From positions 33,501 to 97,500 of the forward strand of contig JAPDOI010000953.1 of the NCBI GenBank assembly GCA_029168955.1: a DNA stretch of 64,000 bases, written 5' to 3'. Of the stretch, positions 59,138-64,000 are shown piece after piece. Position numbers and translations under genes: made by a program. Within the stretch, counting starts at the first letter, position 1; every line of letters starts with the position of its first letter. The DNA comes from Aplectana chamaeleonis. Lineage: Eukaryota > Nematoda > Chromadorea > Rhabditida > Cosmocercidae. Below the pieces are notes generated by a model. That model saw only the letters and a list, made by a program, of their open reading frames with translations, did no database searches and had not been told where the DNA came from.

Positions 59138-59497
59138 GATCAAGCTGGATACATCAAAGAAGCTGCTGCTATATTCAGAAACTGACAAGGAACGTGAATG
59201 CTTGGTGGTTCGCTCTACCCTGTCCGAAATATATACACTTCACCATGCGCATTGTTATCACGTAAGTGGAAGCGTACTAGCAGCTTTTGCTGAGAGGCGT
59301 TCTTTAGTAGAGTGCTTGCTTTCACAATCAGAAGGGCTTCGAAAACGCTCACAAGGCAGACTCCTCCTCACAAACTCCATAGCGCAAGCTCCCGTTCACA
59401 ACACAAACTCCTCATCATCTCATCTGACTGAGGCAATTACTGTGACCTTACATCCTGATCAAGAAATCCAGCTGCAATTTCCATTCCTTTCCCGAAG
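59138..59497 (+). CDS. Candidate host gene 1, exon e
   Basis: The acceptor ACTTTTTCAG ends at 59,137; the donor CGAAG|GTCAGT starts at 59,498. The first base completes the Arg codon left by exon d; then 119 open codons begin IKLDTSKKLLLYSETDKERE and later read RSLVECLLSQSEGLRKRSQG and HLTEAITVTLHPDQEIQLQF. A GTAAGT at 59,262 is an alternative donor, but reading continues in a protein-like way beyond it. A family B MITE begins 25 bases into the following intron. The segment looks cytoplasmic or linker-like and is less Cys-rich than exons a-d. Function unknown. Confidence 0.6.
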
Positions 59498-59522
59498 GTC
59501 AGTGATTGAAACAAGCTTTTAG

Positions 59523-60006
59523 AGGCAGTGTTCATGATAATCTTTGATTTTGAGATTAATGGGGAAGTCGATTGTTTGGTCCCCGAGTAGAACTGAAATA
59601 ACGAAAAAACCGAGAAGAACGCACCAGAGGGGCATGAAATCCTTTACTCTCACCTCGCTTCTTTACTCTCAGTGGAACTGTTTGTTGTGATAATGGAATC
59701 TTTTGTGGACCCGACTTTTGCAATTCTCTATTTTGTGTTGCTCCCTTCTTTCTTTAGGACCCTAACTAATACTGTTTTTCCCAAAATATTCTTCCATTTT
59801 CGATTTGTCCCATTTTTTACCATTGACAACCACTCTGAACATGTTTGTCCAACCGGACAACTAGTCCAGGCCAGAGGATAATATTTCTGAAATAAGACGA
59901 TTTAGTGTGTTTTTCGACGTTTCTTCGTGATTCTGGTACTACTCGGTAATCAAAGCATTGTTTTGAGTGGAAAACTCGGGAACGAAAATCATCGTGAACA
60001 CTGCCT
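59523..60006. mobile_element. TTAA-type MITE, family B, copy 4, in an intron
   Basis: Ends AGGCAGTGTTCATGAT / ATCGTGAACACTGCCT with decayed TTAA copies (TTAG, TCAA). Full length relative to 23,790-24,276. Confidence 0.9.
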
Positions 60007-60241
60007 TCAAACTTTCCAATGAAGCCCACGATTGCGTGACTGTCTCGAGGAATGCCCAGTGCGGCAAGCAGAAGTGTGTGATTTTTATTGACCTGTATGC
60101 GTTGCGGATTACCGGTCTTGTGTCCCAACATGGGTTGATGATGGGGAAACAACAATGGAGACAGTGATGGCTTCAAAGCATGTTGCCTGGAAAACTCGGT
60201 CAGATACAACTCCTTACACCGAAACCGTCAGCAATTTTCAG

Positions 60242-60344
60242 TCGTGTTCAAACACGCGCCGATGAAGCAGATCTGTCCATTTTCATTGGAGAAAGGGTGT
60301 TTTACCCTGGTACCGACGGCCACAAGTTTATTAGTAGAGAGTGA
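60242..60344 (+). CDS. Candidate host gene 1, possible last exon
   Basis: The acceptor AGCAATTTTCAG ends at 60,241. With the phase left by exon e, one base completes Ser and 33 codons follow: RVQTRADEADLSIFIGERVF, then YPGTDGHKFISRE, then TGA at 60,342-60,344. The acceptor is a textbook nematode one and the phase agrees. However, the exon is short, and other frames between 60,020 and 60,240 are also open, so this is the least certain joint. Confidence 0.4.
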
Positions 60345-61220
60345 AGAAATTAAGTGCAGAGTGGAAATATCTCTGATTCAAAACAAGATTACTTCGGTTG
60401 CGACTAATGTAGACAATTGAGAGTAAACTGAGAAATAGATAAGAATTAAAGGGAAGAACCGTGGCGGAGTACTGTAAGTGACGTGATGAGAATTACAACA
60501 ATTTATGCACAAAACAGCACACAGAATATACAATACAAAAGCTCAGAACTTTTCGAACCATTTGTTCCCCAACTATTGAACAATTAACAAACTGTCTAAG
60601 GTAAACGTTTGTAGCTGGTGCTAAGGCAGGTCTAATGTCGCGCTGAGCTAGGTGGCAAATTGTCCGTACCAGTAGGAACGAACAACTAATCAGATTGTTG
60701 TCTTGTAATTGTCCATAACCATGTCGGAAACATATCCATGACGTTCGCGGACAATTTTCCCACTACCTCACCAACAATTAACGCCATGGTTTCCACTTCT
60801 CATTTTACACTTGTTCATACCTAGTTTGATAGTTGATCATAGCATCACAGACAAGTTGCCCCCACGTTCGAAATATCGACGCTATTGTTTCCATTTCCCA
60901 CTTTGACAACATATTTGAGTTCTGCCCATATTACTCTTGAGACAACATAACAACATTCTCTCCCTCTTACTCAAATGTTGCTTATTATCCAGGATGATCC
61001 CCTATAACACGGTATAATTTGTGCTGATTTTTGATTTTTACATATTCAGAAATTTTCTCACTGCTCATGCCCACGGAAATTCACCCCGTCAGATGAGAGC
61101 AAGAACTGTATCGTAATGCGCTTATCGCGATACGGTTGCGTCGTCTCAAGTTTTTCTCGAAATGATAGAAAATTTCTCAGGTCATTCCGTTCGCTTGTAT
61201 TCCGTTGTGAGTACCAGGTT
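60345..61220. other. No feature recognised
   Basis: About 880 bases between two converging candidate genes. AAATATCGACGCTATTGTTTCC and AACAATTAACGCCATGGTTTCC-like phrases (about 60,878 and 60,772) suggest a weak local duplication. A second open frame on the minus strand (61,246-61,058) has no clear splice support. Confidence 0.4.
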
Positions 61221-61333
61221 TTATGGCTTTTCAAGAATTCCCTCAAAGACAGATATTATCGCCCTCATTACCATAGAACAGCTGTTTGTCATAATCGTCA
61301 CTCTTTTGTCCAAACTATTAACCCGAGGCAGTC
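61221..61333 (-). CDS. Candidate host gene 2, last exon
   Basis: On the minus strand the acceptor AATTTTCATAG ends at 61,334. Two bases complete the Gly codon left by the upstream exon; 36 codons (LPRVNSLDKRVTIMTNSCSM, then VMRAIISVFEGILEKP) then reach TAA at 61,223-61,221. The intron to the upstream exon is 61 bases, a typical nematode size. Function unknown. Confidence 0.5.
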
Positions 61334-61394
61334 CTATGAAAATTTGATCTCAAAAACAAATTTTTGAAAGCAGGGAATATCACTTCACACGCAC

Positions 61395-61636
61395 CTATAC
61401 AATCTGCATGAATATCTCTCCCACAAATTGAGTTGTGATTCTTCAGCTCGTCGTCACAAGCTGCGCACAAAATACTTTCTTTAAAATCGATGTCTGACAT
61501 AAGTTCCTCTTCCATGTTGAGCACGTCATATTCCGTCAGCCTGTTTCTCAGTGAAGCCCGGAAATTATCGAACTCTAGAATCTTTCTTAGTTCGTTCCCC
61601 TTCCATCCATTCGCATAAATAGAGGCCGGCCAGCTT
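61395..61636 (-). CDS. Candidate host gene 2, Cys-containing exon
   Basis: The open minus frame reads NELRKILEFDNFRASLRNRL, then TEYDVLNMEEELMSDIDFKE, then SILCAACDDELKNHNSICGR and DIHADCI. It leaves one base into a codon at the donor G|GTGCGT (61,394). Cys-x2-Cys, His and two later Cys within 30 residues suggest a metal-binding or disulfide-bonded patch. The upstream limit is uncertain: the frame is open only to about 61,644, where an ATACAG could be the acceptor. Directly upstream another frame becomes open without a usable intron, which suggests a frameshift, so this may be a pseudogene or contain a sequence error. Confidence 0.5.
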
Positions 61637-61990
61637 CTGTATTTTCACATGATCCAAGAGCGAAAGTGAGGGGCAGGTGTCCCTCATCTTCCGCATCGCG
61701 CTCGTATAATAGTGGCCACTCCCCACCATCGTTGTGCTCTTCAGCAAGCCCGTTGTGTTCGGCGTGGGCGGCAACAGCTAAAAATTTCGGTTCACTATTT
61801 CACTTAAAAAAATGTAGCGCTTGGTCATAAGCCTTGAACCCTTCCCCCTCTTTTTTTCAAGGCTGATGCCTCCTTCACGTGGAAGTTGAGGACGAACGCT
61901 TGGAAGTCGACGATGAACGAAGCGCTGGTATTGTCTAGGCATAAAATGCAAAGAGTTAGTCCAACCAAGTAGCGTAATAAAGACACTGTG
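61637..61990 (-). other. Possible upstream exons of candidate gene 2, frame unresolved
   Basis: Minus-strand frames look protein-like but do not join in phase. One (61,781-61,640) reads HAEHNGLAEEHNDGGEWPLL and then YERDAEDEGHLPLTF; an overlapping one reads KMRDTCPSLSLLDHVK. At 61,934-61,830 a frame reads ASFIVDFQAFVLNFHVKEA after a CCTAG acceptor. TTTTTAG at about 61,783 could be another acceptor. I cannot choose between them. Confidence 0.3.
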
Positions 61991-62429
61991 AGAATAACGA
62001 ATCTTCCTCAACGCCTTAAAATTGAGAGATATTTGGGCACCGCACAGGAGACAGTCAAGACAGAAGGCAAAACGATAAATGGCAGAAAAAGTTGGGCAGC
62101 GGAGGCATTATCACCATCGCGCTATCGATTAATACACTGCTTATCATAAATATAGGACACCCCCTGAATTTGTCGGTCTCGCGTTGATTGAGCAGGATAG
62201 ATCTTTTTTGTTAATACTACTGTGATCAGAATGTTAAATAGCCCCCATATACTTTTTTTGGGTTAGATCGAATATTTGTGCACTTTTCTAGAACAAATTT
62301 ATGTTTTAAATCGCGTATCAAAAAGACAGGACACCCCTGGGTTAAATCGGTTTTCTCGTTTGATAAAATTGTGTGATCACAAATCCAATGGCCCTGAGGC
62401 CCTCCTCGTACCTCTACTGTAACGAATAC

Positions 62430-62645
62430 TCAATTTGGTACACTTTCGACCAAGCTGATCGATCTTTGCAAGTCGATCTTGCTCCATTTCTCGGATATTG
62501 CTTGTTGGAGCGCAGAAATCGAGAAAGATCGCCGGCCATTGGCTAAGACCCGACGAGGTGAATCATCCCAAAGACTCTTTATTTTGTTGAGATCAGGACT
62601 GTAGACTAGCCACTCTGGACGAGGTAGTTATTGTCGAGCAAAGAA
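62430..62645 (-). pseudogene. Tc1-like transposase, C-terminal fragment (left arm)
   Basis: On the minus strand: EWLVYSPDLNKIKSLWDD, then RRVLANGRRSFSISALQQAI, then SEKWSKIDLQRSISLVESVP and a stop. Tc1-family transposases cut and paste DNA with a DD34E triad. SPDLN..I..LW is the third catalytic region, where family members have IENLW. Here the position reads IKSLW, so the catalytic Glu appears replaced by Lys. An in-frame stop lies just upstream. Inactive. Confidence 0.85.
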
Positions 62646-63544
62646 GCCGACCTCAGACATGCTCATGTGAACTTTCTGGTTGCGCTGCTAGAAACTGCAA
62701 CTTGGACGCCCGAAAACGTGGGAAAATGAAAGTAAGTGTTACTCCGATATCCTCTAATACTCACTGGAGATCATTCGACTGCTGGCGAACGCAAGTAGAC
62801 GTCCTCGACGAGCAAATGCTCTGACGAATTATGGGAGATCTACGTTCGGAGTTCTGGAGTCGTATTCGCTATCCACCCGTCGGGGAGTCGAAGGGTAGAT
62901 GAGGTGAAATATCAGTACATAGTGCGCACTCCACGGCCACCTCTCGCCTCCCTTGGCTTCCCTCGCGACCGCCGGAATTTTTCGAATCGCATAGCTGAAG
63001 AATGGACGCTTCGCGATGGAGTCTTTATATTTTCGCAGTGATATCGATACGTAACACAGTCTGCATTTCCATCTTACATGGTGTAAGATGGGTTGATCTG
63101 CTCCTCTGCCGCGCGCGGTATCATCCCTTCCGCTTCCCTTCGACTACCCTCGGCGGGTTGTTGGCGAATACGACCCCTGAAGGCTAAATTAGACACCAGG
63201 TACCCTCGAATTGCTTTAGTAGCACTTCCGACCATCAGACCTAATGAGAAAATACTCCTCCCCATGAGAAACCATCGCCTATACACAAATAGTCGAAGTA
63301 GCTATCCACTGGAACTGCGGTCACCGATCTCCCATAATCTGTCAGAGCATTTGCCCGTCAAGAACGTCTACAGTTTGCGTCCGCCAGCAGTCGGATAATC
63401 TACAGTGAGTATCAGAGGATATCAGAGTAACTTCTCTTTTCATTTCCCCACTTTTTTGGGCGACAAAGTTGCGGTTTCTAGCAAGACAACCAGAATGTTC
63501 ACGTAAGCAGGTCTGAGGTCGGCTTCTTAGCTCGGCAATAACTA

Positions 63545-63770
63545 TCTTTTCCAGAGTGGCTAGTCTACAGTCTTGATCTTACCAAAATTAGAAATCCCTG
63601 GAATATTTTAGTTCTTCGGGTCTGAGCCAGTGGCCGGCGATTTCTCTCGATTTCTGCGCTCCAACAGGCAACAACCGAGAAATGAAGCAAGATGGACTTG
63701 CGAAGGCAGAGCAGTTTGGTCGAAAGTATACGAAATCGAGTATTTGTTGCAGTAGAGGTACGAGAAAGGC
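63545..63770 (+). pseudogene. Tc1-like transposase, C-terminal fragment (right arm)
   Basis: Plus-strand counterpart of the left-arm fragment: EWLVYSLDLTKIRNPWN replaces the SPDLN..LW region, followed by a frame break and text matching GRRSFSISALQQA and later GKYTKSSICC in other frames. It is more eroded than the left copy. Inactive. Confidence 0.75.
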
Positions 63771-64000
63771 CTATCGACAATTAGATTTATGTCCACACAT
63801 TTTTATCGGAAGAGAAGTTCCATTTAACCGAGGGGTGTCCTATCTTTTTGATACGCGATTTAAAACATCAATTTATTCTAGAAAAGTGCACAAACATTCA
63901 ATCTAAATGAAAAGAGGAATACGGGGGTTATTTTACATTCTGATTACAGTAGTATCGACGAAAAAGATCTAACTTGCTCAACAAACACGAGACCGACAAA

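Larger units (their letters stand above)
62151..64000. mobile_element. Inverted duplication of a Tc1-like transposon (runs off the right edge)
   Basis: Left end TATAGGACACCCCCTG at 62,151. The sequence from about 62,153 pairs inverted with sequence up to 64,000, centre near 63,085; the predicted right end lies about 17 bases beyond the window. The end motif recurs internally as CAGGACACCCCTGGG at 62,327 and, inverted, at 63,828, giving the inverted-repeat/direct-repeat layout known in some Tc1 relatives. TA at the left end fits a Tc1/mariner target. Both arms carry a transposase C-terminus, so the element is two inward-joined halves. Confidence 0.8.

Noticed and set aside
59262..59267. GTAAGT as the real donor of exon e
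   Set aside because: It matches the consensus, but no acceptor at a reasonable distance follows and the frame continues protein-like for 78 more codons to another donor. It is kept only as an alternative.

Overview
The window looks like repeat-rich nuclear DNA from a nematode, most likely a strongylid (hookworm-like) species. The evidence is short introns with TTTTCAG-type acceptors, RTE-type LINE proteins of the kind I associate with strongylid genomes, Tc1-like, Penelope-like and CR1-like remnants, and many MITEs with TTAA targets. No bacterial operon, rRNA gene or CRISPR array is visible. Almost all long open frames are by-products of tandem repeats whose unit is a multiple of three bases.

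Layout. 1-1.65 kb: a 42-bp minisatellite, a (CA)n tract and a tail ending in a GC hairpin. 2.4-5.2 kb: a MITE and a CR1-like LINE between two copies of a direct repeat. 5.3-6.4 kb: low-complexity arrays. 6.5-11.9 kb: a giant palindromic element with a Penelope-like insertion in one arm. 12.2-16.75 kb: a foldback element, then about 84 copies of a 42-bp unit carrying a CRE-like palindrome, then a hairpin tail. 17.9-25.2 kb: MITEs, a 2.5-kb RTE LINE inside one of them, and foldbacks. 25.28-36.41 kb: an 11-kb nest of insertions inside insertions, including the second CRE-type 42-bp array in inverted orientation. 37.3-39.2 kb: an AT-rich decayed Penelope-like element broken by (TA)n. 42.7-48.9 kb: a foldback and hAT-like word-array elements. 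49.15-57.62 kb: an 8.5-kb nest. 62.15 kb to the end: an inverted duplication of a Tc1-like transposon.

Host genes. Six plus-strand exons with agreeing splice phases (36,944-37,082; 41,496-41,607; 42,064-42,195; 57,850-58,055; 59,138-59,497; 60,242-60,344) form a candidate gene for a cysteine-containing, probably secreted protein of unknown function. One of its introns is 15.65 kb and holds most of the 42-57 kb transposon load. Two minus-strand exons at 61.2-61.6 kb form a second candidate gene or pseudogene.

The most interesting structures are these. (1) A set of hAT-like elements shares an outer end close to CAGGGNTGTGCG and has 8-bp target duplications, but each is filled with a different short repeated word arranged in inverted halves. 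Several are split by kilobases of later insertions. (2) Three loci share one architecture: 42-bp minisatellite, simple-sequence tract, conserved tail, GC hairpin, with CTAG after the hairpin at two of them. This suggests a minisatellite-carrying Helitron-like family. (3) A Penelope-like element has hammerhead-ribozyme-like motifs in both terminal repeats. All calls come from reading the sequence; no database search was possible.
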